Translations under genes and position numbers: made by a program
In this document: positions 25,857 to 34,252 of the stretch, piece by piece
Numbering within the stretch: position 1 is the first letter of the stretch
How the letters are laid out: the number at the start of each line of letters is the position of its first letter
Notes under the pieces: model-generated
Seen by the model: only the letters and a program-made list of their open reading frames with translations
The model's database searches: none
Told to the model about the DNA's origin: nothing
Assembly (NCBI GenBank): GCA_020628475.1
Contig: JAHDFB010000005.1
Span: 1 to 64,000 of the forward strand
Length of the DNA: 64,000 bases
Direction: 5' to 3'
From: Saprospiraceae bacterium
Lineage (GTDB): Bacteria; Bacteroidota; Bacteroidia; Chitinophagales; Saprospiraceae

Positions 25857-26487
25857 ATTTGTCATACTACTTGTACTTGTACAATCCTGTGTTAGTTCAT
25901 CTATGATTGATGATGCCCGGCCTGTTGGGAAAGGAAATCGAAGTATTGAAGGTTCATTAGGAAGGGCGGTTTTTACCCCACGGGCACCACAGGTAGATCC
26001 ATTGGCATTTTTTTATGCTTCAAGAGATATAGGAACCTTTCGGGCTTCCTACATCTATGGTATAGGTGACAAAACAAATGTGGGTATCTCCTTGGATTTG
26101 CCCATCGGTTTGCAGTTTAACATGAAACATCTATTGTATACTTCCAATCTTAAACATCTACATGCTATAAAAGCGGAAGTATACCTACCTGCTTTATATT
26201 ATACCAATGATATCAGCGGTGGAGGTATACCATTAGTTGCTTTTAATCCGTCTTACATTTATACTTATCGACACGATGATCTGCTTTCTTGGAGTGTTAA
26301 TACCAACTTTATTAGTATACAAACTACGAATTCTTTGCATTATTTACCAGGGATTGCCACGGGTATACATGTGGGCGATGAGATACGATTTTCAGCTGGA
26401 CTAAGCTACTACAATAATTTTTCTATATTAGGAGCATCTAGAATTCAGTATATCAGCGTAGAAGCTGGCATTAAGTATGATTTGTAA
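25846..26487 (+). CDS. Putative lipoprotein / outer-membrane protein within the NHEJ operon
   Basis: At 213 residues it begins with a lipoprotein signal (MIFRFVILLVLVQSC, Cys15). The remainder alternates polar and aromatic/hydrophobic residues in strands (FRASYIYGIG, NVGISLDLPIGLQF, IKAEVYLPALYY), as in small outer-membrane beta-barrels or barrel-like lipoproteins. I do not recognise the family. It overlaps ligD by 11 bases and ends 12 bases before ku, so it is transcribed with end-joining genes although it should lie in the envelope. The link may be only positional. Confidence 0.7.
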   Translation: MIFRFVILLVLVQSCVSSSMIDDARPVGKGNRSIEGSLGRAVFTPRAPQVDPLAFFYASRDIGTFRASYIYGIGDKTNVGISLDLPIGLQFNMKHLLYTSNLKHLHAIKAEVYLPALYYTNDISGGGIPLVAFNPSYIYTYRHDDLLSWSVNTNFISIQTTNSLHYLPGIATGIHVGDEIRFSAGLSYYNNFSILGASRIQYISVEAGIKYDL

Positions 26488-26499
26488 AGTGTTAATAGT

Positions 26500-27291
26500 A
26501 TGAAGTCAATCTGGCGAGGACATATCCGGTTTTCATTGGTAACAATTCCAATTCAGATTTTCAATGCGATCGAATCGAATAATGAAATTCGGTTTAACCA
26601 ATTGCATAATGAAGATCAAGGAAGGGTTTCTTATAAAAAAGTCTGTAGAATTTGTGATGAAGAACTCTCTTCGAAAGATATAGTAAAAGGCTATGAGTTT
26701 GAGAAAGATCAATATGTTTTGATTGAAAAGGATGAATTCGAACAGATTAAGATAAAGAGTACCAAGGCTATCGAAATGGAAGCATTCATTGATATGAATG
26801 AAGTTCATCCTTCACGATTTGAAGCGGTGTATTATGTTGGCCCGCATGGTGAAGTGGCGGTGGATACTTTTGGTTTATTTGTGAAGGGGCTAGAAAAAAC
26901 AGGTAAGGCGGGAGTCGGAAAGATCGTTTTACGGGATCGGGAAGATGTGGTTTTGCTCAAGCCTTACAAAAATGCCTTGATTATGTATAAATTGCGCTAT
27001 CCATATGAAGTACGAGATATCGAGAAAGTACCTGATGTCAAGGATATTGAGGTGGATGCAGATCAATTGAAGTTGGCTGAGACTTTGATTCAATCATTGG
27101 CTAAAAGTTTTGATGAGGTTCCATTCAAAGATGAATATTATGAAGCTATCTTAGAATTGATTGATTCCAAGATCAAAGGTAAGGAGATCGTGATTTCAAA
27201 TGAAGAGGAAGATGAGGCGCCAGTAGTAGATATCATGGACGCCTTGAAAGCGAGTATTGAAGAGGCAAAAGCGAAGAGAGCAGCGGGATGA
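26500..27291 (+). CDS. ku: Ku protein, DNA double-strand-break end-binding
   Basis: This 263-residue bacterial Ku has the typical start MKSIWRGHIRFSLVTIPIQIFNA and the core sequences ISNN-type EIRFNQLH, RVSYKKVCRICDEEL, VKGYEFEKDQYVLIEKDE and DTFGLFVKGL. It is expected to form a homodimeric ring on DNA ends and recruit LigD. The C-terminal tail is acidic then Ala/Lys-rich (EEDEAPVVDIMDALKASIEEAKAKRAAG), the part that varies between Ku proteins. Its stop overlaps the start of the next gene (ATGA). Confidence 0.96.
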   Translation: MKSIWRGHIRFSLVTIPIQIFNAIESNNEIRFNQLHNEDQGRVSYKKVCRICDEELSSKDIVKGYEFEKDQYVLIEKDEFEQIKIKSTKAIEMEAFIDMNEVHPSRFEAVYYVGPHGEVAVDTFGLFVKGLEKTGKAGVGKIVLRDREDVVLLKPYKNALIMYKLRYPYEVRDIEKVPDVKDIEVDADQLKLAETLIQSLAKSFDEVPFKDEYYEAILELIDSKIKGKEIVISNEEEDEAPVVDIMDALKASIEEAKAKRAAG

Positions 27292-27980
27292 TAAAAATTA
27301 TTTCTTGGAATATTCAGCAAGGAGGAGGTAGTCGTATTGCTGATATTTGTGATGTTTTAGTGGGCTCGGGGGCCCAAATAATCGGTCTACAGGAATTTCA
27401 ACATGGACCTTCTGGTGAAAAAATACGAACGTATCTGTTGCGAAAAGGCTACATCCATCAGTTTGTTGGCATGGCTGACAGTAAAGTTAATACTGTACTG
27501 ATTGCAAGTAAATTACCATTCGATGCCAAACATTTTTCAGCGAGTTCAAAGACATTTCCTCACGCCATTGTTCAAGCATCCTTTCGTGCGTTTGATTTGT
27601 TTGTCTGTTATTTACCGCATAAAAAAAAGCATACGCTATTTGATTTGATGATCGAGGAAATGGCGAAAAACGATCGTGGAATTTTTGTAGGGGATTTTAA
27701 TTCTGGCAAGCAATTTATTGATCAAAAAGGAGATTCGTTTTGGTATTCAGAATATTTTGAAAAAATGGAAGATCGGCAATATGTAGATGCCTGGCGATGG
27801 AAGCATCATGATTTGAAAGAGTACAGCTGGTTTAGTCATCAAGGTAATGGCTATCGTTACGATCACATCTATGTTCATAAAAATATTACTCCAGTCATTG
27901 CTCGATGTGATTATGAACACAGTTGGAGATTGAAAAAAAGATCCGATCATTCGGCTATGGTATTAGAGTTGGGGGCATGA
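27288..27980 (+). CDS. Endonuclease/exonuclease/phosphatase (EEP) family protein linked to Ku/LigD
   Basis: At 230 residues it has every landmark of the EEP metal-dependent phosphodiesterase fold: N8 in SWNIQQGG, metal-binding E36 in GLQEFQ, D136 and N138 in VGDFNSG, D192/H193 in YRYDHIYV and catalytic H221 in RSDHSAM. There is no signal peptide, so it should act in the cytoplasm. It is translationally coupled to ku (4-base overlap) and to the following gene (ATGA). In this context a DNA end-processing nuclease or 3'-phosphatase role is plausible, possibly replacing the phosphoesterase domain missing from LigD. That role is inference. Confidence 0.88.
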   Translation: MIKIISWNIQQGGGSRIADICDVLVGSGAQIIGLQEFQHGPSGEKIRTYLLRKGYIHQFVGMADSKVNTVLIASKLPFDAKHFSASSKTFPHAIVQASFRAFDLFVCYLPHKKKHTLFDLMIEEMAKNDRGIFVGDFNSGKQFIDQKGDSFWYSEYFEKMEDRQYVDAWRWKHHDLKEYSWFSHQGNGYRYDHIYVHKNITPVIARCDYEHSWRLKKRSDHSAMVLELGA

Positions 27981-29146
27981 AAGAATTAGAGAAGATATTG
28001 AATGTTTTAAGTCAAATAGAAGTATATTCTTTTGGTTTGATTACTTCTTGGGTGAAGTCAGATTTATTGGAGCTGCTGAGCCAGGTTGTTCGCATGGAAA
28101 TAAGCCGTATCGATCAACTTCCAAAAGGGGTTTCCTTGGAATTGCTTGAATTACAGAATATTCAAATTCAAGAGCAGACTGTGACGATTCAAGGAGTGAT
28201 TCGAATCATTGGAGAACAACATGTGCTGTTACCCGATACGACAGATCTAAATCTGACGATTGATTTAGCTATTCAGTTCGTACAGGGTTTTATCCAATTG
28301 TCAAAACCATTGATTAAGATAGAGGCGATCGATCAAGGATGGAGAAAAAAAATTTTAAGATTGATCATTGAAAGAGTCATTTATTGGAACGATAAGAAGT
28401 TGGCCGAAATCATAGATTCTAAGGTGAATGTTCGATTACGTGAATCGATGGCATTGAATACCTTAATCGCCAATATTCCTCTAGAAAAGAAGCTAGGTAT
28501 TGATTATCAAATGTTGACTTGGAAAGGAGCAGATGATCCTAAAACCTTGAATCTTGACTTTGACTTTCATGCTTCTTTAGGCGCCAAACTGGATCGAGCG
28601 CATGCTTATAAAGGATTGAAGTTACAGCTCGTAAAAGAGTCTGTAATGAAGGATTTGTTGGCGAGAATCAATAAGGATATCGAAGAGAAAATCGAGCAGA
28701 ATGTGCTTATTCATTCCTTGACTATTCCTTCGGAGAATACCATCGTTGCCAAAGGTCATGTCGAAATGATGAATATTAGGAAGGCATTCGAATTAGATGG
28801 TCTATTGGAGTTTGATGCAAGGGAACAGGTCTTGCAACTCAAAGTTCGCCAAATTCAAATCGATGGTGCATATTTAGTTCGAAAAGCTTTTGAGTTGGTA
28901 GAACCAAGGATTCGAGAGCGTATAGAATCTTCCGTTCGGTTTAGACTAGGAGATTTTATACAAGGACTGGAAATCCCGGTAAACATTCCTACTATTAATA
29001 GACCCTATTCCGCTTCTTTTTCAGCTTTAGAATTGGAAGGCTTATCTATTAATAGCAGGGATGCTTTACTCTTGGTAGATATTACCTACGACCGCTGTAT
29101 TTGCGAGGTAAAATCAGCTACTACTTCACCACAAACGGACGTGTAA
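27977..29146 (+). CDS. Unrecognised protein coupled to the NHEJ operon (possible lipid-binding-like repeat fold)
   Basis: I choose the ATG at 27977 (389 aa), which overlaps the previous stop as ATGA. The open frame begins 18 codons earlier, inside the EEP gene. There is no signal peptide or membrane helix. The protein alternates helices and long amphipathic strands in two similar halves (...SLELLELQNIQIQEQTVTIQGVI... and ...LLEFDAREQVLQLKVRQIQIDG...). This recalls DUF4403/BPI-like tubular lipid-binding proteins, but I would not rely on it. Why it sits with end-joining genes is unclear. Its 3' end overlaps the convergent Omp28-like gene by 26 bases. Confidence 0.65.
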   Translation: MKELEKILNVLSQIEVYSFGLITSWVKSDLLELLSQVVRMEISRIDQLPKGVSLELLELQNIQIQEQTVTIQGVIRIIGEQHVLLPDTTDLNLTIDLAIQFVQGFIQLSKPLIKIEAIDQGWRKKILRLIIERVIYWNDKKLAEIIDSKVNVRLRESMALNTLIANIPLEKKLGIDYQMLTWKGADDPKTLNLDFDFHASLGAKLDRAHAYKGLKLQLVKESVMKDLLARINKDIEEKIEQNVLIHSLTIPSENTIVAKGHVEMMNIRKAFELDGLLEFDAREQVLQLKVRQIQIDGAYLVRKAFELVEPRIRERIESSVRFRLGDFIQGLEIPVNIPTINRPYSASFSALELEGLSINSRDALLLVDITYDRCICEVKSATTSPQTDV

Positions 29147-30167
29147 GAATCTTATTTTTATGTTGTAGGCTAATGAAGTACGTTCCAGCAACTGGAATCA
29201 ACTGTCTGTCTAGAATAAATTCTGATGTTCCCGAGGAAATACTTCCTTGGTAGATTCTGGCAACAATAGTTCCTTTGGTATCTAAGATATTTAATGTTGT
29301 GTTTTCCATGTCTGCAGTTGATTCTATGCTTAATACGGAAGAACTTCTTACAATGGTCGGTTGGATACCAATATTCGCATGTTTGATCGTAAAATCAGCC
29401 GTAGCAGAAGGCGATTTAATATCTGTTGAAATGTTGCTATTGACAACTTGGAATAGATCATTTTCCTTTTTCCAAATAACCGCCACAATTTCAAGATCTT
29501 CTTTTTTCCAATTGGCATCTAAGGTTTTCGTAAAACTATGATCAAATTCGGTACCTGCCGTGATGGATCCATTTTCTAATAATTCGCCGAATGATCCACT
29601 TGATACAGCATCTCTTAATATTTTTTCATGCACTGCATTGGGGCCTTGATTGGCTTGAAAATTAATGACTAAATCTTCTATTATGTAGACACCTAGGTAG
29701 TATTCTCCATCCGCATCTTGGAAGAATTTTGTTTTGGTTTGTACCTGTAGTTCATCTCCATTTAATACCAAATCCATACCTGCATTGGCCACTGGGCTTT
29801 CTTGGCTGGCTGCCGTCACTTTATCCTGAACAGCTGTACGAACGCTGGCTGTATTACTGGATGTCGCGTTCTGATCTTCATTATTGAAGTAGATATATGG
29901 CTGATATGGCGCCTCTAAATTTTCTGAGAAATCTTGTGCTACCGGATTGACTAAATCGCCACTGTGATGTGCCGTAATAAGCACCGCATTATCTTCATTA
30001 TCTTCAATCATATCGTGGTATAAATCCCATGACCAACCGCCACAAGGTGGGCACCACGTCGCTGCTATTTTTGTTATCAATGGTCGCTGAATTTCAGGAA
30101 CTTCTTGAGCTTGTGATTGATAGCTTATGGTTATGATCAGCGTGAGAATGCTAAGGAATTGTTTCAT
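29121..30167 (-). CDS. Omp28-like secreted protein with thioredoxin-type CPPC and T9SS tail
   Basis: At 348 residues it has a signal peptide (~1-20, ending SQAQ). An Omp28-type domain follows whose front part is thioredoxin-like, with C39-P-P-C42 in ATWCPPCGGW. The last ~80 residues (from about NIGIQPTIVRSSSVLSI to RPFVVK) form a T9SS type A sorting domain. Omp28 proteins are surface or secreted proteins of Bacteroidota with suspected redox or adhesin roles. The CxxC pair suggests disulphide chemistry outside the cell. A perfect palindrome lies about 37 bases upstream of the start. Confidence 0.88.
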   Translation of the reverse strand: MKQFLSILTLIITISYQSQAQEVPEIQRPLITKIAATWCPPCGGWSWDLYHDMIEDNEDNAVLITAHHSGDLVNPVAQDFSENLEAPYQPYIYFNNEDQNATSSNTASVRTAVQDKVTAASQESPVANAGMDLVLNGDELQVQTKTKFFQDADGEYYLGVYIIEDLVINFQANQGPNAVHEKILRDAVSSGSFGELLENGSITAGTEFDHSFTKTLDANWKKEDLEIVAVIWKKENDLFQVVNSNISTDIKSPSATADFTIKHANIGIQPTIVRSSSVLSIESTADMENTTLNILDTKGTIVARIYQGSISSGTSEFILDRQLIPVAGTYFISLQHKNKILTRPFVVK

Positions 30168-30203
30168 TGTATACGTTTCTTTTTAGTTCGAAATTTGTTG
30201 AAA

Positions 30204-30223
30204 GACCAGAAATTATTCTGGTC
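30204..30223. promoter_or_regulatory. Perfect 8+8 palindrome upstream of the Omp28-like gene
   Basis: GACCAGAA-ATTA-TTCTGGTC lies about 37 bases upstream of the start at 30167. It could be an operator or a leader hairpin. The T-run expected of a terminator is weak on both strands. Confidence 0.5.
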
Positions 30224-30431
30224 CAGTCATATAATTACATTAGGTAAAAATTGTTTTTACGCTTTGCAAGATATGATGAACTACAGGCTTGGATTGTCGA
30301 GCAAAGGACGATTCATTTAGAAGGCATGTCTCCAAATAGTCAATAAGGATGTAATCTTTCTTTCTGTGCGTCTTCTACATAAGAAATGGTCAAGATAGAT
30401 CTTGGATCACAGGAAAATGTACCTGTGGTAC

Positions 30432-30513
30432 GTGATAGCGATAGAAGTTGCCATACCGAGGCAAGAGGTATGGTCCCGAAGGGATGAACTTGGTGAAACA
30501 ACGCATAGCGCGG
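30432..30513 (+). repeat. GC-rich REP-like intergenic element, copy B
   Basis: It opens GTGATAGCGATAGAAG and contains a hairpin CCATACC...GGTATGG (30451-30457 with 30467-30473). It continues TCCCGAAGGGATGAACTTGGTG and ends GCATAGCGCGG. The best match is with copy D read in reverse (GGGATAGTAATGG...GGTCCCGA...GAAGGGATGA...GCATAGCCCGG). Confidence 0.6.
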
Positions 30514-30551
30514 ACTTATAGAGCTATGATTTGTGTCATGGCTCTATAAGT
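30514..30551 (-). terminator. Strong hairpin just past nhaD
   Basis: ACTTATAGAGCTATGA (30514-30529) pairs with TCATGGCTCTATAAGT (30536-30551) over a 6-base loop. This gives a 16-bp stem with one G-U pair, 25 bases past the nhaD stop. No clear U-run follows on the minus strand, so it may act as a 3'-end stabiliser rather than a simple terminator. Confidence 0.55.
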
Positions 30552-30576
30552 ATCACCCTAATTTTTATATGATTTA

Positions 30577-31956
30577 TTAACCGAAGAGGTTATACATTAT
30601 TAAGAAGGCAATGGCTCCTGCTACGAAACCGATGGCAGCCAACCAGGTAATTTTCTTCAAGTACCAAATGAAATCGATCTTTTCCATACCCATAGCTGCG
30701 ACACCTGCTGCGCTACCGATGATTAACATACTTCCACCAGTACCTGCGGAGTAAGCAATAAAATGCCATAATTTAGAATCAACGGCGGCGTCATACATAC
30801 CCATCGCAGCTGCGACCAATGGAACGTTATCAATAATCGCCGATCCCACTCCCAATAACATGACCACGATGTCTTGATTTGGTATCGAGTTTTCCAGTCC
30901 TTCTGCCACGTATCTCAAAGCTCCAACACCTTCTACTGCTAAAGTTTCCAAGGCGGCAACAGCCATTAATATTCCGAGGAAGAATAATATGGAAGACATT
31001 TCAATTCTAGATAATGCCAAATGAGCAGAATACAGATGCTTACGTTCTTCATTGAAATCTTCTTCGGGGTGGATATATTCAGAAACGAGCCAAACTACTC
31101 CCATACTGAGCATCATACCGATGTACGGAGGAAGATGTGTCAAGGTTTTAAATATCGGAACGAAGACAATCATTCCCAGTCCTAGGAAAAGCATCGTTCT
31201 ACTAGATAATAATCGAGCCGATTCTTCATCGACAGTATCATCAATATCAATTTCTCCCTTAAATGGCTTTAGGAAGGTAGCAATGAAGAAAGGAACGATA
31301 AAACAGACTATAGAAGGTATGACCAACCACCCCACTAATCCTGGGGTAGTTACTTTTTTACCAATCCATAACATGGTGGTTGTAACATCACCGATCGGAG
31401 ACCATGCTCCACCTGCGTTGGCGGCGATAACGGCCAATGATACGAACCAAATTCGGCTATTTTTGTCATTGATTAATTTACCTAGTAGGGTAACGATAAC
31501 AATCGTAGCGGTAAGATTGTCAATGATGGCTGATAGGATAAATGCCAAAATACCGACAATCCAAAGTAATTTCTTTTTGTTGCGCGTCTTCACCCAGCCC
31601 TTGATGATATCGAATCCTCGATGCAGATCGATGATTTCGACAATGGTCATCGCACCAATCAGGAATACAAGTATTTCTGCAGTCTTTCCGAGGTGGTGTA
31701 ATAGTCCATTGGTAAATCCATCAGCTGGTGATCCGTGTCCATGTCCAGCATGATCCGCCGCTCCATGGCCCATCGAGAATAATGTACCATGAGAATCTAT
31801 AACATCCAAGAATCCACCATTGAAACCGATCGCTAGAAATGCCCAGCATAGGGCACCCATGATGAGGGCAGGAACGGTTTTATCTAATTTTAATGGGTGT
31901 TCGAATACGATGGCTAAATAACCAAGTATAAATGTCGCTACTACAGCTATAAACAT
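30577..31956 (-). CDS. nhaD: NhaD-type Na+/H+ antiporter
   Basis: This 459-residue protein has 12-13 hydrophobic helices and belongs to the ion transporter superfamily. Typical NhaD stretches are IIDNLTATIVIVTLLGKLI, AANAGGAWSPIGDVTTTMLWI, GVGSAIIDNVPLVAAAMGMYD and GTGGSMLIIGSAAGVAAMGMEK. The two polar breaks (NAGGAWSPIGD and GTGGS) form the ion path. A His-rich periplasmic or loop segment (GHGAADHAGHGHG, ~64-76) could be a pH or metal sensor. It exchanges sodium or lithium for protons and supports salt and pH homeostasis, which fits a marine or brackish lifestyle. Confidence 0.93.
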   Translation of the reverse strand: MFIAVVATFILGYLAIVFEHPLKLDKTVPALIMGALCWAFLAIGFNGGFLDVIDSHGTLFSMGHGAADHAGHGHGSPADGFTNGLLHHLGKTAEILVFLIGAMTIVEIIDLHRGFDIIKGWVKTRNKKKLLWIVGILAFILSAIIDNLTATIVIVTLLGKLINDKNSRIWFVSLAVIAANAGGAWSPIGDVTTTMLWIGKKVTTPGLVGWLVIPSIVCFIVPFFIATFLKPFKGEIDIDDTVDEESARLLSSRTMLFLGLGMIVFVPIFKTLTHLPPYIGMMLSMGVVWLVSEYIHPEEDFNEERKHLYSAHLALSRIEMSSILFFLGILMAVAALETLAVEGVGALRYVAEGLENSIPNQDIVVMLLGVGSAIIDNVPLVAAAMGMYDAAVDSKLWHFIAYSAGTGGSMLIIGSAAGVAAMGMEKIDFIWYLKKITWLAAIGFVAGAIAFLIMYNLFG

Positions 31957-32003
31957 AGGATATTATATTTTCCGAATTGAATGAATGGGCAGGCTACATA
32001 AAT

Positions 32004-32032
32004 AAAGCAGCTCTATGAAATAAAGCTGCTTT
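32004..32032 (-). terminator. Hairpin terminator after the DUF4153-like gene / nhaD leader
   Basis: AAAGCAGCT (32004-32012) pairs with AGCTGCTTT (32024-32032). On the minus strand the stem is followed by TTATTTATG. It lies between the DUF4153-like stop at 32152 and the nhaD start at 31956. A second small hairpin (TTGCC-GCT-TGGCAA) precedes it, so the pair could also be a structured nhaD leader. Confidence 0.55.
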
Positions 32033-32151
32033 GCTTGCCGCTTGGCAAAGATAGAAAACATCGACAAAAGTGCTACAAGTCCTAGGAAAATTCTATGTTA
32101 AGGCTTATATGGATCCTTGGAAGGATGAATTTGAGAAGTCGATGCATGGGA

Positions 32152-33831
32152 TTAATTGGATGTTGGTGTATTAATGGGAATAGGTTCTTCTTCTATGCGT
32201 ATCAGCTCTGTTTCTTCCGCTTGGATGATCTGTTTTTGGATTTTATTGGCGGAGTCGATCTCTTTTTTAAGTTGTTCTTCGAAAGTAGGGGTAGGAAGCG
32301 TAGGTGAGGGTTGGTATACGCTCCAATAATCCTGTTTCATGATCCGATTGTTTCTACTGGTTAGCCAGTTTCTTTCCTTCCAATGTGCCTCTGAACCGCG
32401 GTAGGATTCATGACGTTCCAATTTTTGACCACTCTTTTCTTCCAGTTTGCTTCTATATTTCAGGAGTAAATAGTCATGTTCGCTGGATATTTTGGTCAGA
32501 TAGGGGAGATCGACATGGGCTTTTTGGAGGTAAGCGGCATGTTTGATGATGACGCTTTCATGATCTAGCAATGAAAAACTTAATAAAATGATATATATGG
32601 CGAGCAGTTGTTTATTGATTAGATGTATCATACTTTGCTGCTTTTTAATCTTTTGGTACACAAAAATCAGTGCCGAAATCACCGTAATAATGAAGATGAT
32701 TACTCCTAATCTCTTGTATGTTAATCCATATTGATTGACGTAATGAAAGTTTCGAGTAAAGGTAGAACAGGCCAAGAATACATTTTGAAAAATCCAGATG
32801 TAGGATAACAGTTTCAGTCCTTGATTTTTGGGATGAAAATTGAGATTTCTTCTAAAAAAATAGGCAATTAGCGAAACTCCTAGGCCAATAGATAGGATAA
32901 CCATGTTGGTACCATCATGCACGTATTGACTTAATTCGGCGGCCGATTTGTCCTGATTTCCAAACCACAAATAAATCAGATCTAGGATGTTGAACAGACA
33001 AACGAGTATATTGAGTCCTATCATGGTGAATACAGACATTTTTAATTCTTGACTCAGGTCTAGATTCTTAAATAGTTGGTTGATTTTTTTACGATTCCTG
33101 TTGATGTGTTTTTTCTTACCAAGTGGGGTCAGTAAAATTTTCTTAAAGGATACAGGTACTAAGAGTGGTATGATGAATACGGCGCCAACGCCCCAAAAGA
33201 AGAATCTGAATAGGTGTAAGGATTCAAATTGTATCATGGAGAGGATGGGCTGGATCAATGTATCAAAGAAATGTTGACTGGCCATTCCGTAAAGGCCGGT
33301 AAATACAGAAATGATTAATATGGGAATGACAGCAATCTTGGCCATTTTTAGTAGGGGCTTTTTCGATTCTTGTTTCCAATATGTTGTGTTAAAGAGCCAG
33401 TAAAGACCGTAGATAGGAGCGGAACATTGTAAAATTCCCCACTGTATCATGGCAAGAGCGATATTGTAGAGTTTATTATGAAGACTTGCAACGACTAAGC
33501 AATAGGAAATGAAAAATAGGAAGAAAGCCCACACATCGGTGTGATAAAAGCAGTTAAGGGAAGAAATGATGACGCCAAAAGATGCCCACCAAAACAGTTT
33601 GTTGTTCATGGCCGGTTGATAGATGCAGATGACCGTGGCCAGGCTGAATACGGTCATGATGAATAGGTTTATTCCTATGCCAAAGGTGTAGTAATCGTAT
33701 TTGTAGAATAGAAAATCAAACAAGGAGAGTAGCGTGATAATTCCTATGAGAACGGTCCAATTTTTTTGTTCTTTGATACCGTAAAAACAGGTTTGTAAAA
33801 TGGACTTAGCCAATAATAATTTCTTTTCCAT
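32152..33831 (-). CDS. Multi-pass membrane protein, DUF4153/DUF4173-like
   Basis: I use the ATG at 33831 (559 aa). The open frame extends 11 codons upstream through the promoter region. The protein has about 12 membrane helices in residues ~20-440, then a ~115-residue cytoplasmic tail rich in charged residues and Pro (PSPTLPTPTFEEQ). The stretch YVNQYGLTYKRLGVIIFI is characteristic of the DUF4153/4173 membrane family. The biochemical role is unknown. The upstream operator ACTTTG-N5-CAAAGT is shared with the winged-helix regulator operon next door, so this gene is probably in that regulator's regulon. Confidence 0.75.
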   Translation of the reverse strand: MEKKLLLAKSILQTCFYGIKEQKNWTVLIGIITLLSLFDFLFYKYDYYTFGIGINLFIMTVFSLATVICIYQPAMNNKLFWWASFGVIISSLNCFYHTDVWAFFLFFISYCLVVASLHNKLYNIALAMIQWGILQCSAPIYGLYWLFNTTYWKQESKKPLLKMAKIAVIPILIISVFTGLYGMASQHFFDTLIQPILSMIQFESLHLFRFFFWGVGAVFIIPLLVPVSFKKILLTPLGKKKHINRNRKKINQLFKNLDLSQELKMSVFTMIGLNILVCLFNILDLIYLWFGNQDKSAAELSQYVHDGTNMVILSIGLGVSLIAYFFRRNLNFHPKNQGLKLLSYIWIFQNVFLACSTFTRNFHYVNQYGLTYKRLGVIIFIITVISALIFVYQKIKKQQSMIHLINKQLLAIYIILLSFSLLDHESVIIKHAAYLQKAHVDLPYLTKISSEHDYLLLKYRSKLEEKSGQKLERHESYRGSEAHWKERNWLTSRNNRIMKQDYWSVYQPSPTLPTPTFEEQLKKEIDSANKIQKQIIQAEETELIRIEEEPIPINTPTSN

Positions 33832-33850
33832 TGTTTTAATTTTTAAAAGT

Positions 33851-33867
33851 ACTTTGTATTTCAAAGT
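33851..33867 (-). promoter_or_regulatory. Operator ACTTTG-TATTT-CAAAGT, copy 1
   Basis: This perfect 6+6 inverted repeat lies 20 bases upstream of the DUF4153-like start, preceded by AAAAGT, so three half-sites lie in a row (AAAGT/ACTTT/AAAGT). The same arrangement occurs at 34916-34932. The winged-helix protein encoded between the two sites is the obvious candidate ligand (inference). Confidence 0.65.
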
Positions 33868-33923
33868 GAGTTTGTAAAAAAAATTGTTTCAAGCCATGCG
33901 GGCTATTAAATATGTTGCGTTTG

Positions 33924-34220
33924 TTAGGTTCTTTTAATCAATGATTCTAATGCTTTCAAATGTTTTTCAAATAAGATTCTACCCGTTTGTGTTACCTTAT
34001 AAGAAGTTTTGGGTCTTTTCCCTACGAATTCCTTCTTAAATTCAATACATTCGGCCTTTTCTAAGGCAGAAATATGACTGGCCAAATTGCCATCAGTCAA
34101 TTCTAATAGTCGTTTCAATTCTTTAAATTCGACCCATTCGTTGACCACCAGTACCGACATGATACCTAAGCGAATTCGATTATCGAATACTTTATTAAGG
34201 TCTTGAATGATATTCTTCAT
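33924..34220 (-). CDS. Small winged-helix transcriptional regulator (ArsR/MarR-like)
   Basis: At 98 residues it is a single winged-helix DNA-binding domain: helix 1 (LNKVFDNRIRLGIMSVLVVN), the helix-turn-helix (FKELKRLLELTDGNLASHISALEKAECIEFKKE) and the wing (KRPKTSYKVTQTGRILFEKHL). It has no effector domain. Such short regulators in Bacteroidota usually sit next to a membrane protein gene, as here (gene at 34253-34897, 32 bases upstream). It probably binds the ACTTTG-N5-CAAAGT sites in front of its own operon and of the DUF4153-like gene. Confidence 0.88.
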   Translation of the reverse strand: MKNIIQDLNKVFDNRIRLGIMSVLVVNEWVEFKELKRLLELTDGNLASHISALEKAECIEFKKEFVGKRPKTSYKVTQTGRILFEKHLKALESLIKRT

Positions 34221-34252
34221 TTTTCTCTATACTTCTTTCATCGGCAAGTGGA

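Noticed and set aside
31052-31753. A 233-codon open frame on the plus strand
   Set aside because: It is antisense to nhaD, whose membrane helices are unmistakable; the predicted protein shows no family features.
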